From assembly GCA_937898415.1 (NCBI GenBank), contig CALDLA010000067.1, positions 1-64,000 on the forward strand: a stretch of DNA of 64,000 nt. Direction: 5' to 3'. Within the stretch, counting starts at the first letter, position 1. Every line of letters starts with the position of its first letter. Source of the DNA: an uncultured Prevotellaceae bacterium (GTDB lineage: Bacteria > Bacteroidota > Bacteroidia > Bacteroidales > Bacteroidaceae). A program made the translations under genes and the position numbers. The notes beneath the pieces are model-generated. The model had not been told where the DNA came from, did not search any database, and was given only the letters and a program-made list of their open reading frames with translations. Of the stretch, positions 24,917-32,837 are shown piece by piece.

Positions 24917-27820
24917 TTACCTGCCGCGGTCGCGGTTGCCCCACTTCTTGTCGTAGCGGCCCTCGGTATCGACCTTTCCGCCAAACATATTGAGGCGGTA
25001 GCGGACGTGGAGCATGGCGTAGGAGTTGATGCTGTTGTAGCGGGTGTCGCTGCGCCCGGTGGCATTGACCCAGCGCTCGTAGTTGCTCTGCTGGCCCAGC
25101 AGGTCGTAGAAGTTGAGGGCCACGCTGAGCGTCTTGCTCTTGAGGAAGCTCTTGGATATCTGACCGTTCCAGATGAGCTCGTTGGTGTTCGACGACGGGT
25201 CGTTATATCCCCGGCGACTGTTCTCGTGCAGATTGGTCGTCACCTCAATGTCGAGGGGCAGGCGCAGCATGATCTGACCGCCGTAGCTGAAGCGCCACGT
25301 GTCGAGGTCGGCTGAGGGCTGCAGCTCGTTGCGCGAGTGCTGGTAGTTCAGGGAGCCGTCAATCATCACCTCTATCCAGTCGTTGCGGAAGCTGCCGGTC
25401 AGTCGCTCGTTCAGGGTGGTCGAGCGGGTGTAGTTCTTCTTCGCGTCGGCCTGGGGCTGAGCCACGTAGCTGACATAATTATTGTATCGCAGGCGCGTGT
25501 CCGTTCCTATATTCCAATGGGCGGCACTATCCAGCGCCGTGTTGAAGTTCAAGCCGCCGTCGGCGTTCCAGTTGCCGTTGATGTTCTCGGGGCGCGAGAT
25601 GCTTCCGCCGGTCTCGGCATTGTAGCTCACGAGGTTCGAGATGGAGTTGCGTATGTGGCGGTAGTTGGCATAGACCACGATGCTGCGCTTGTACTTCACG
25701 ATGTAGTTGTTGTAGTAGAGGTTCAGCGTGTTGGTGAACTGCGGCTTCAGGCCCGGGTTACCCTGGGTGATGTAGAGCGGGTTGGAGTCGTCGGTGATGT
25801 CGAGCAGCTGGGTGATGTCGGGCTGCTGGGTGTCGCCCCGGTAGTGGAGCCAGAAGTTGCTCTGGTCGCTGAACTTGTAGTGGAAGTCGAGCGTCGGCGT
25901 CAGGTTGACGACGTTGCGGATGGTGTCGACGTAGATGCCGCGATAGTCCTGGATGAAGTTCGAGTGCTGGGGCTGCACGAGGAAGCCCACGTTGTAGTCG
26001 TACTCCTCCTGCCAGTGGCGCAGGGTGAGGCGTATGTTGTGGGTGTAGTTCTTGTATTCGGAAAAACGGCTGAGGTTGCGGTCGAGGAACGGTGCCAACG
26101 GGTCGTCAACAGGCTGCGGGGCAAAGGGTTCGACGGGGTCGAGCCAGGGACCCCACTCGCGGTACTCGGGCACGACGCCGCTGAAGGGGTTCGTCGCCAG
26201 ATGGCTGAAGTCGTAGGTCTTGCGGTCGCTCTTGTTCTGGTTGTAGCGCAGTTCGTAGTTGGCCTGCAGGTGGGCACCCTTCCAGAGCGGCTCACTATAG
26301 AGGGCACTCAGCACGTAGCCGCTGTTGTCGGTGGGCGTGGTGTTGTAGCGGGCGGTGAAGTAGGTGGAGTCCTGACCGTACTGGTTCTTCACGCGGTGCA
26401 GGGCCACCTCGTTGTTCGTCGCGTTACGACTGTCGCCGTCGCCGAACGAACCCTCCACGCGGAGGGTGATGTTGCGGCCCTTGGGATTCAGGCGACGGTA
26501 GAGCTGCAGCATGGCCCAGGCGTTCTTGTTCTCGCTGTAGCTCAGGTTGGCGTTGAGGTTGTTGTTGACCAGGTAGGGGGCCAACGGACCGTCGGGGTCT
26601 AATGCCTCCAAGGGGTTGTCGGCATACAGGAAGGGGTCGTCGTTGAACGTTGCCGAGGCCGACCTGCCGAGGCCGTCGTTGGTGCCGGTGTTGCCGTTGG
26701 CGCGCAGCAACAGGTTGGTCAGGGTGTCGGGCTTCCACTCCACACGCAGGTTGGCACGCCAGTTGTTGCTGCGGGAGAGGCTCGTGGAATGGCTGGTCGA
26801 GAACGTGCGCGAGGTCTCGCTATAGAAGTTCTCGCTGGAGTTGTCATTCTGGTTGTCGCCGTCGCGGTGGTTCCAGCGCAGCGAGGCGTCCATCTTCAGC
26901 TTCTTGCCGTCGTCGTAGTTCAGGTTGGCACCTGCCACCTTGTTGGCGTTCAGTCCCCGGCGGTTCCACCAGCCGGCGTTCTCGTCCTTGTTGTTCAGGT
27001 TGCCCATCACCATCAGTCTCATCTTGTCAGTAAAGCTGCTGGCCATGCCGCGCGAGGCGTAGCGGTGCTTGGTGCCGCCCGCCAGGTCGAGGTTGGTCAT
27101 GTAGCCGCGGTTCATACCTTTCTTAATCGTAAAGTCCAGGACGGTCTCCTTGTTGCCGTCCTCAATGCCGGTGATGCGGGCCTGGTCGCTCTGCTGGTCG
27201 TAGAACTTCACGTTCTGGATGATGTTCACGGGCAGGTTCTTCAGCGCCGTCTCTATGTCGCCCAGCATGAACTCCTTGCCGTCGAGCAGGATTTTCTTGA
27301 CCGGCTTGCCGTTCATGGTGATGTTGCCGTCCTCGTCCACCTCGGCTCCCGGCATTCGCTTAATCAGTTCCTCGATGGCCGAGCCTTCGGGGGTACGGTA
27401 GGCATCAGGATTATACACCAGCGTGTCCTTGCGCACGATGACCTGTGCGGCACGGCCCGTCACCACGGCTTCTTTCAGCATGACGGTCTCAGCCGACATC
27501 AGGAGGTCGCCCAGTTCCTGCCCGCGGTTGTTGCGCAACGTCACCTCGCGCTCCAGTGCCTGGTAGCCTACCGACGAAATCTTCAGGCGGTAGATGCCGT
27601 TCGCCGGAGCCTCCACCGAGAAGTTTCCGTGCAGATCGGTCACCGTTCCGCCCACGAAGGTGCTGTCCTTCGAGCGAAACAACTGCACCGTTGCCTGCGC
27701 CATCGATTCCTTGGCGTCGGCATCGGTCACATGTCCACTAACGGTCAGATTCTGCCGAGGCTGGGCATCGGCACAAATAGCAATCAGCCCGAAAAGAGCC
27801 AATAATAAAACGTCCCTCAT
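24917..27820 (-). CDS. Large outer-membrane beta-barrel protein (TonB-receptor-like), second copy
   Basis: The 967-residue product has a signal peptide (residues 1-19) and a carboxypeptidase-regulatory-like domain (LTVSGHVTDADAKESMAQ). A plug-like region (LKEAVVTGRAAQVIVRKDT, MPGAEVDEDG, ILLDGKEF) is followed by a long Asn/Tyr-rich barrel. Layout matches the 17552-20443 protein and there is no SusD partner. Its start codon lies inside one arm of a 14-bp inverted repeat, and a 21-codon leader ORF precedes it. The upstream neighbour is a CE6-CE1 esterase on the same strand. The ligand is unknown. Confidence 0.85.
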   Translation of the reverse strand: MRDVLLLALFGLIAICADAQPRQNLTVSGHVTDADAKESMAQATVQLFRSKDSTFVGGTVTDLHGNFSVEAPANGIYRLKISSVGYQALEREVTLRNNRGQELGDLLMSAETVMLKEAVVTGRAAQVIVRKDTLVYNPDAYRTPEGSAIEELIKRMPGAEVDEDGNITMNGKPVKKILLDGKEFMLGDIETALKNLPVNIIQNVKFYDQQSDQARITGIEDGNKETVLDFTIKKGMNRGYMTNLDLAGGTKHRYASRGMASSFTDKMRLMVMGNLNNKDENAGWWNRRGLNANKVAGANLNYDDGKKLKMDASLRWNHRDGDNQNDNSSENFYSETSRTFSTSHSTSLSRSNNWRANLRVEWKPDTLTNLLLRANGNTGTNDGLGRSASATFNDDPFLYADNPLEALDPDGPLAPYLVNNNLNANLSYSENKNAWAMLQLYRRLNPKGRNITLRVEGSFGDGDSRNATNNEVALHRVKNQYGQDSTYFTARYNTTPTDNSGYVLSALYSEPLWKGAHLQANYELRYNQNKSDRKTYDFSHLATNPFSGVVPEYREWGPWLDPVEPFAPQPVDDPLAPFLDRNLSRFSEYKNYTHNIRLTLRHWQEEYDYNVGFLVQPQHSNFIQDYRGIYVDTIRNVVNLTPTLDFHYKFSDQSNFWLHYRGDTQQPDITQLLDITDDSNPLYITQGNPGLKPQFTNTLNLYYNNYIVKYKRSIVVYANYRHIRNSISNLVSYNAETGGSISRPENINGNWNADGGLNFNTALDSAAHWNIGTDTRLRYNNYVSYVAQPQADAKKNYTRSTTLNERLTGSFRNDWIEVMIDGSLNYQHSRNELQPSADLDTWRFSYGGQIMLRLPLDIEVTTNLHENSRRGYNDPSSNTNELIWNGQISKSFLKSKTLSVALNFYDLLGQQSNYERWVNATGRSDTRYNSINSYAMLHVRYRLNMFGGKVDTEGRYDKKWGNRDRGR

Positions 27821-27883
27821 TATAAATTTAGCTAAATCTTTCGTTTGACGACGAAAAGAGCCAAAGGTTTAATGAGGGACGTT
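27809..27883. repeat. 14-bp perfect inverted repeat enclosing the barrel gene start
   Basis: The arms are AACGTCCCTCATTA (27809-27822) and TAATGAGGGACGTT (27870-27883), with a 47-base loop. The downstream arm in the transcript contains the ATG of the barrel-protein gene. A 13-base direct repeat, CGAAAAGAGCCAA, occurs at 27790-27802 and 27852-27864, so the area looks duplicated with one part inverted. Confidence 0.8.
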
Positions 27884-27893
27884 CTTTTTTCAT
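27828..27893 (-). CDS. Putative 21-codon leader ORF before the barrel-protein gene
   Basis: This small frame starts ATGAAAAAAGAACG and ends TAA seven bases before the barrel-protein ATG. It encodes 21 residues beginning MKKERPSLNLWLF. Its codons 4-8 form the upstream arm of the inverted repeat whose other arm holds the barrel start codon. A purine-rich AAGGTAGG lies upstream. It has no recognisable homology; a regulatory role is inferred only from position, and chance is possible. Confidence 0.35.
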   Translation of the reverse strand: MKKERPSLNLWLFSSSNERFS

Positions 27894-27905
27894 CACGCGC
27901 CTACC

Positions 27906-29936
27906 TTATTTCTTGAACAGGTGGGGAATGAACTCGTGGAGTCCGCGACGCCAGGTCAGGAACTCATGGCCGGTGCCCTCGGAGACGGAGGCATCTACCT
28001 TGATGCCGAGCTCGCGGAGACCGTCGACGATGGGCTGACTCTTGATAAAGTCGTCAGAGCCCCAGTTCATGTACATATAATGTATCTTCTTGTTGAACTC
28101 GTCGGCATTGGCGAACACACCGTTGTAGGCGGTCTTCACGTCGAGGCCAAAGATGGCACCGCTGAACGTGCCGAGCCAGGCAAACTTGTCGAGATTCTGC
28201 AGCACGACGTCGAACGTCTGGTGACCACCCCACGACAGTCCGGCCATAGCGCGGTTCTCGCGGTCGCTCTTCGTACGGAAATTGGCGTCAATGTAGGGGA
28301 TGAGGTCGTTCAGCAGCACGGGATAGAACGAAGCACCGTACTCCGAGCGGCCGGCCTGGTTGTTACCGCCGCCGAAGGGCTGCTTGATGTCGCCGCTCTC
28401 CATCACCACCAGCATCGGCACGGCCTCGCCGCTGGCAATGGCGTTGTCCATGATGTGCTGCATCTTGCCCTGCAGGGCCCAGCTGGTCTCGCCCTCACCC
28501 ATACCGTGCTGCAGGTAGAGCACGGGATAGCGCTTCTTGGCGTTCTTAGCGTTCTCATATTCAGCAGGGATATAAACTAATGCGTGGCGCCACTCGCCGA
28601 ACTTCGAGTTGGGACTGTGGTAGTAGATGCTGCGTACGCTGCCGTGGGCAATGCCCTGCTGCGGACGGTAGTAGTCGCCCTCGGGGCCTTCGGGCACCTC
28701 AAGGCCGCCCGACTCGCGGTTGCAGCCGAAGTAGGTCTCAGAGGCGGGGTCGATGAAGTTGACGCCGTCGATGTTCATGAAGTAATAGTGGAAGCCCACG
28801 GGCAGGGGGTCGGTGACGGCCATGAAGACGCCATTGCCCTGAGGCTGCATCTCGTATTTCTTGCTGCAGATATCGACGATAATCTTCTTGGCCTGCGGAG
28901 CCTGGATGCGGAAGTAGGCGCGGCGCTGGCTGTCCACCTTCGGGAACTCATTGCCGGGAACGACGGTCTCGGAAGTGACGGCGTCGGCGGGCACCTCAAT
29001 CTTCTTGATGGCTACGGGCAGGTTAGCCGGACGCTTGGGCTCAAAGCCGAGATGACGGGCCACGGCCTCGGCATAGCGGCAACCGAGTTCGCGATAGCCG
29101 GCAGCGTCGAAGTGCAGGCGGTCGGGACCGTTCGAGCAGTCATCAGAAGAGATGACCTGCGAGGTGTGGATGGTCTGCGGCAGCTCGTCAATCTGCTTCT
29201 TGCAGCCGATGCAGACGCCCTTGCCGCCGGCCTGAACGATATTTCCTACGTAGAGGTTCACCTCTTCGGGCTTCAGCTGCAGGTCACCGCAGAGGTTCTC
29301 GTACACCTGCTTCACCATGCCGGCCCACTTCGGGTCGCCGGTGTTGGTCTCGCCCTGGTGCATCAGGACACCCTTGATGACACCGTCCTTCTGGGCCTTC
29401 TTGGCCAGTGTCACCAGACGCTCGTAGGGATTGTTATCGTAAGCGGCCAGCATACCCTTCATCCAGCCCGGAGCCTTCTTCTCAGCATAGTCCTTGATGC
29501 TGTCGGGCAGGAAGCCCTTGATGTCGATACCGCCAATGGCTACGTGGATGACACCTATCTTAATGTTGTCAGGCGTAGAGGCGACCATCGTGCGACCAAA
29601 CCAGTCGGCGGGGGTCAGACCGGTATTGGGACGGCAGAGCGGAGCCGAGGCCTCGCACCACTCGCCCATCTTGCGACCCTTATCAGGAAAATCAACGGCT
29701 GGCATCAGCAGGAAGCGCGGACCGGGACTCTCCAAATCCACAGCCTCAGGACGGGCATTACCCTCCATGTTCGACTGTCCGAAGCAGAGGAAGATGTAGA
29801 AGTTAGGATCAGCTGTCTGAGCCGACTGCTCAGTCTTAGCTTTCTTTTTGGCAGTAGCCTTCTTCTGGGCTGACACGCCACACGGCAGGGCCAACAACAG
29901 GGCCACTGCGGTTAAAGTCTTCAAAGTTTTGTTCAT
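27906..29936 (-). CDS. Two-domain carbohydrate esterase, CE6 (SGNH) plus CE1
   Basis: The 676-residue secreted protein begins with a signal peptide and a Lys/Ala-rich linker. The CE6-type SGNH domain (about 50-300) has Ser55 in FGQSNMEG, the MHQGETN block and a C-terminal DRLHFDAAGY catalytic segment. A CBM48-like beta-sandwich (about 325-430) precedes a CE1 domain (about 450-676) with Ser568 in GLSWGGH and the histidine in GTGHEF. CE6 and CE1 deacetylate or deferuloylate xylan. The start at 29936 is set by the signal peptide, 13 bases after the preceding propeller-lipoprotein gene. Confidence 0.92.
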   Translation of the reverse strand: MNKTLKTLTAVALLLALPCGVSAQKKATAKKKAKTEQSAQTADPNFYIFLCFGQSNMEGNARPEAVDLESPGPRFLLMPAVDFPDKGRKMGEWCEASAPLCRPNTGLTPADWFGRTMVASTPDNIKIGVIHVAIGGIDIKGFLPDSIKDYAEKKAPGWMKGMLAAYDNNPYERLVTLAKKAQKDGVIKGVLMHQGETNTGDPKWAGMVKQVYENLCGDLQLKPEEVNLYVGNIVQAGGKGVCIGCKKQIDELPQTIHTSQVISSDDCSNGPDRLHFDAAGYRELGCRYAEAVARHLGFEPKRPANLPVAIKKIEVPADAVTSETVVPGNEFPKVDSQRRAYFRIQAPQAKKIIVDICSKKYEMQPQGNGVFMAVTDPLPVGFHYYFMNIDGVNFIDPASETYFGCNRESGGLEVPEGPEGDYYRPQQGIAHGSVRSIYYHSPNSKFGEWRHALVYIPAEYENAKNAKKRYPVLYLQHGMGEGETSWALQGKMQHIMDNAIASGEAVPMLVVMESGDIKQPFGGGNNQAGRSEYGASFYPVLLNDLIPYIDANFRTKSDRENRAMAGLSWGGHQTFDVVLQNLDKFAWLGTFSGAIFGLDVKTAYNGVFANADEFNKKIHYMYMNWGSDDFIKSQPIVDGLRELGIKVDASVSEGTGHEFLTWRRGLHEFIPHLFKK

Positions 29937-29949
29937 AACTGTACAGTTT

Positions 29950-31431
29950 TTAGATATGGTTATTATTGAATTTCTTGCGTGATTTATCGTTGATGATACG
30001 GCTGGCCTTGCGACCGTCGAAGTGAGTCGGACGGATGATGAACTCGGGGACATTGAAGGAGAGAAAACGGTCACGATAAAAGCGGCGCGGATTACGCTGC
30101 GGCAGCATGAAGGCCTTGGTGACCGTCCCGTCGACATCGACGTGACAGAAATAGGGACGGGTGAAGAGGCCGTCGTCGCGACGGGAACTCAGCACGAGCC
30201 AGCGGGAGTTGCTGCTCCAGTTGTGGAACGACTCGGTGTCGTCGGAGTTGGCTGCCGTCAACGGGCGGGAAACGCCCGTTCGCAGGTCGAGCAGCCAGAG
30301 GTCGGCCTCATGATGCCAGATGCTGAACTGTCCGTAGTCGGAGAGCGTGTAGCAAAGGAAACGTCCATCGTAGGAGGGACGGGGAAAGGATACGGACTTT
30401 TGCTGAGACGCGGCGTCAACAACCGTCTCTATTTGGTCGCCAAAACGACCCGTGGCAGGATTGAAATCGATACGGCAGAGATTATAGCGGATAGAGTCGA
30501 GCTGATGACTGTCTTCAGGAAGGGAACGGGCTGCACAGAAATAGAGCGAACGGCCATCGGCGGAGAATACGGGGAAGGTCTCGTAAAGGGAGTCCTGCTG
30601 GAGCAGGGGCGACAACAGCAACTCATTGTTGTCGACGTCGTAAACCAGAAGGTCGGAAGCGGTATCAAAGACCTCGATGCGGTTGGGGTCGGCACTGTGG
30701 AACAACTGACGTGTGGCATTGGTGGAATAGGCGACATAGCGGCCCGAAGGATGCCAGTAGGGATAGACACAGAGACCGAGCGTCTGGTCGGTCTTGGTGT
30801 CGTAGGCGGTGAAGGGGCCGTCGTCGTGACGCAACAGGGTGGCGCCATGTATACCTCGGATATGAAGGCTCATGTCGGCAGGATTACCCCGGTTGAAGCT
30901 ATGACAGTTGACGCAACCCTCAAACTGGGTATTCTCAATCAGCGGACGCTCATCGAACGAGGAGAGGTCGCGCTCGTAAATGCCCATCTTGCTCCACACC
31001 TCATAGCCCGGCTCGATTAGGCGGTAGCAGAGGCCGTAGTCGATGCTGTCGGGACTGACGTAGATGGAGAAGGGACTATAGGTGTGCCAACCATCGTCAT
31101 ACTTGGCCGAAACGGTGACGCTGAGCGAGTCACCGCGGTTCTGACCAAGCAGCGCATGCCAGTCGTCGAGATCGAAATCGACGGACTCGCTGCCTTGGCT
31201 GTGAAGGGTGTTTCCGTGGCGGTCAGTAATGACGGCATCAACACGCAACGCCTTCTCGTCGGCCATGTTAAAGCAGAGGGGTGCAATATTGACGGGGATG
31301 GTGACATCGAGATAGTCAGGATAGATTTGCGGCAGCGCAGACTCTTGCTTGGCATTCTCAACAGTCTCATTGCAGCCCATCAGCCCCATGAGTCCCATTA
31401 GCCCCATTAAAATATAGAGAATCTTTTTCAT
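29950..31431 (-). CDS. PD40/TolB-like beta-propeller lipoprotein with CxxCH motif (module copy A)
   Basis: The 493-residue product has a lipoprotein signal made of repeated MGL units, with lipidated Cys20. An N-terminal beta domain (DVTIPVNIAPL) is followed by a conserved stretch YRLIEPGYEVW. Then comes a haem-binding-type motif, Cys173-Val-Asn-Cys176-His177, and a WD40/PD40-like propeller (VYPYWHPSGRYVAYS, FPVFSADGRSLYF). The gene at 32809-34323 is a clear paralogue with the same motif. CxxCH covalently binds haem in c-type cytochromes; whether it does here is untested. Its start overlaps the stop of the preceding membrane-protein gene by 4 bases, so the two are translationally coupled. Confidence 0.82.
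   Translation of the reverse strand: MKKILYILMGLMGLMGLMGCNETVENAKQESALPQIYPDYLDVTIPVNIAPLCFNMADEKALRVDAVITDRHGNTLHSQGSESVDFDLDDWHALLGQNRGDSLSVTVSAKYDDGWHTYSPFSIYVSPDSIDYGLCYRLIEPGYEVWSKMGIYERDLSSFDERPLIENTQFEGCVNCHSFNRGNPADMSLHIRGIHGATLLRHDDGPFTAYDTKTDQTLGLCVYPYWHPSGRYVAYSTNATRQLFHSADPNRIEVFDTASDLLVYDVDNNELLLSPLLQQDSLYETFPVFSADGRSLYFCAARSLPEDSHQLDSIRYNLCRIDFNPATGRFGDQIETVVDAASQQKSVSFPRPSYDGRFLCYTLSDYGQFSIWHHEADLWLLDLRTGVSRPLTAANSDDTESFHNWSSNSRWLVLSSRRDDGLFTRPYFCHVDVDGTVTKAFMLPQRNPRRFYRDRFLSFNVPEFIIRPTHFDGRKASRIINDKSRKKFNNNHI
31372..31407. repeat. Nine-base repeat in a lipoprotein signal peptide
   Basis: Four imperfect copies of a 9-base unit (minus strand ATGGGGCTA and variants) encode the run MGLMGLMGLMG of the signal peptide. 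Copy-number change would keep frame and alter the length of the hydrophobic core. Confidence 0.75.
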
Positions 31432-32837
31432 TGCTTAGTGGACATGAATTGATTAAAGCTTTCGCGGTCGCCCGTCAGCAGATAGTAGGCCAGCAGATAT
31501 TGATAGGCCAAGCGATTATCCTTGTTACTGAAGTAGAGATCCTGTAACATCTCGGGCGTCACATGGTCGCTGAAGTAGAAGTCGTCCTTATAGGCCATCT
31601 GGCGCAGACGTCCGTATTCGGGATGACGGGCTATCGCCTCTTCATCGCCCAGCAGCGGCAGGGTCTCGTCGGCCCAGTCGCTATAGAAGAGTGTCTTCTG
31701 CAGGGCCGCGAGATATTTGCGGGCCACTTCATAGTTGCCGTTGATGAGGTTGGTCTGGGCCAGTCGTTTGTAGCACCGGCCACTCTTCTGGAAGTCGAGA
31801 ATGGCTTCCTGCGCCTCGAATACCGTTCGCTGGGCGACGTTGATCATACCCAACTGATAGAACACCTCGGCGGTAGGCAAGGGACTGGTGGCGTCCTCCT
31901 TAACATCGGGCACCAGACCGGCAATGCCGTTCTGGTTATAATTGGACAGTTGCTCCAAGAGCACGCCGTGCATCGCCAAGGCCAGATTCTGTACCGTCAC
32001 ACCTATTTGATTATTAGGCTTTTCGTCGTTGATAGTCTCCAGGATGCGGTTCCACTGCTGGTGGCGGGCCATGAAATCGTATTGCATCACGCGCTCGGCT
32101 TTGAAGTTGGCATTCGTCCAGACGAGATAACCCATGACGACAGCCACCAGAAGTGAAGTGAGAAGTGAGAAGCGGGAAGTGAGAAACTTCCAGCGTCCAG
32201 CTGGTAGCAAGCGGGATGTGAATGCGAGGACGAAGACCGACAACGTTGCGCCCCAAAGCAGCCATGGGAATTGTGCCGGATAGCGATGGTAATGGATGCC
32301 TGACCACAGACCGTCAATCGGAATCGGGAAGCAGACGGGACCCACCGCCCAATAGAGCAAGGGAATAGCGGCAATCAGCAGGATGCGACGCGTCCACCCG
32401 CTTGTCAACTTAACAATGCACCAAACGATGAGCAGTGTAAGCAGGACAGCCCAGACACCACCCAACAGCGCATTCTCGTCGAGCAGGAAGAGCCAGAGCA
32501 GGAACGAAGGCACGAAACTCAGTCCGTAGAAAAAGGGAAGAGGGAAGAGGGAAGAGGAAAGAGTGAAGAGCCGGAACGTCAGTAACTGCACCGCCGAGAG
32601 CAGCAGCGCAATGATCAACGCTCCCACCCAGGCAAAAAGGAAGAACTGTGTACAGAAACGTCCCAATAAGTCGGCGATGCCTCCGGGCTGCTTCACCATC
32701 TCGCACACATAAGAGCCGTCAAAGAGGAAAAGCTGGAACTGCTCCTGATAATGCAGATGATGAGGATAGAGCAGTCCGAAAAAGAGGAGGACCGCCACTC
32801 CGAACAAACTATTTATCAAACACTTTGCTAAACTCAT
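31428..32837 (-). CDS. Multi-pass membrane protein with TPR-like C-terminus, DUF6057-like (module copy A)
   Basis: The 469-residue product has about seven or eight membrane helices in the first 240 residues and a soluble, helix-rich C-terminal half that looks TPR-like (YLAALQKTLFYSDWADETLPL). It resembles the Bacteroidota DUF6057 group; function unknown. The gene at 34331-36109 has the same layout. The start at 32837 (ATG) overlaps the end of the preceding propeller gene by 29 bases. Two heptanucleotide arrays are built into its coding sequence. Pairing with a lipid-anchored CxxCH propeller suggests a membrane complex. Confidence 0.75.
   Translation of the reverse strand: MSLAKCLINSLFGVAVLLFFGLLYPHHLHYQEQFQLFLFDGSYVCEMVKQPGGIADLLGRFCTQFFLFAWVGALIIALLLSAVQLLTFRLFTLSSSLFPLPFFYGLSFVPSFLLWLFLLDENALLGGVWAVLLTLLIVWCIVKLTSGWTRRILLIAAIPLLYWAVGPVCFPIPIDGLWSGIHYHRYPAQFPWLLWGATLSVFVLAFTSRLLPAGRWKFLTSRFSLLTSLLVAVVMGYLVWTNANFKAERVMQYDFMARHQQWNRILETINDEKPNNQIGVTVQNLALAMHGVLLEQLSNYNQNGIAGLVPDVKEDATSPLPTAEVFYQLGMINVAQRTVFEAQEAILDFQKSGRCYKRLAQTNLINGNYEVARKYLAALQKTLFYSDWADETLPLLGDEEAIARHPEYGRLRQMAYKDDFYFSDHVTPEMLQDLYFSNKDNRLAYQYLLAYYLLTGDRESFNQFMSTKQ
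32152..32186. repeat. Heptanucleotide array, 5 units (TGAGAAG type)
   Basis: Units are AGTGAAG, TGAGAAG, TGAGAAG, CGGGAAG, TGAGAAA. It encodes about residues 218-229 of the DUF6057-like protein, at the start of a membrane helix. One unit gained or lost would shift frame. Confidence 0.85.
32535..32569. repeat. Heptanucleotide array, 5 units (GGGAAGA type)
   Basis: Units are three GGGAAGA, then GGAAAGA and GTGAAGA. It encodes about residues 90-101 of the same membrane protein, in a hydrophobic segment (LSSSLFPLPFF). Confidence 0.85.

Noticed and set aside
25337..27805. Long plus-strand open frames (25337-26602 and 26789-27805) opposite the barrel-protein gene
   Set aside because: Their products are low-complexity Val/Leu/Ala/Gly-rich with no domain or signal; the minus-strand barrel protein explains the region.
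27809..27883. Rho-independent terminator on the plus strand (stem followed by CTTTTTT)
   Set aside because: No plus-strand gene precedes it and the loop is 47 bases; a role in the minus-strand leader is more sensible.
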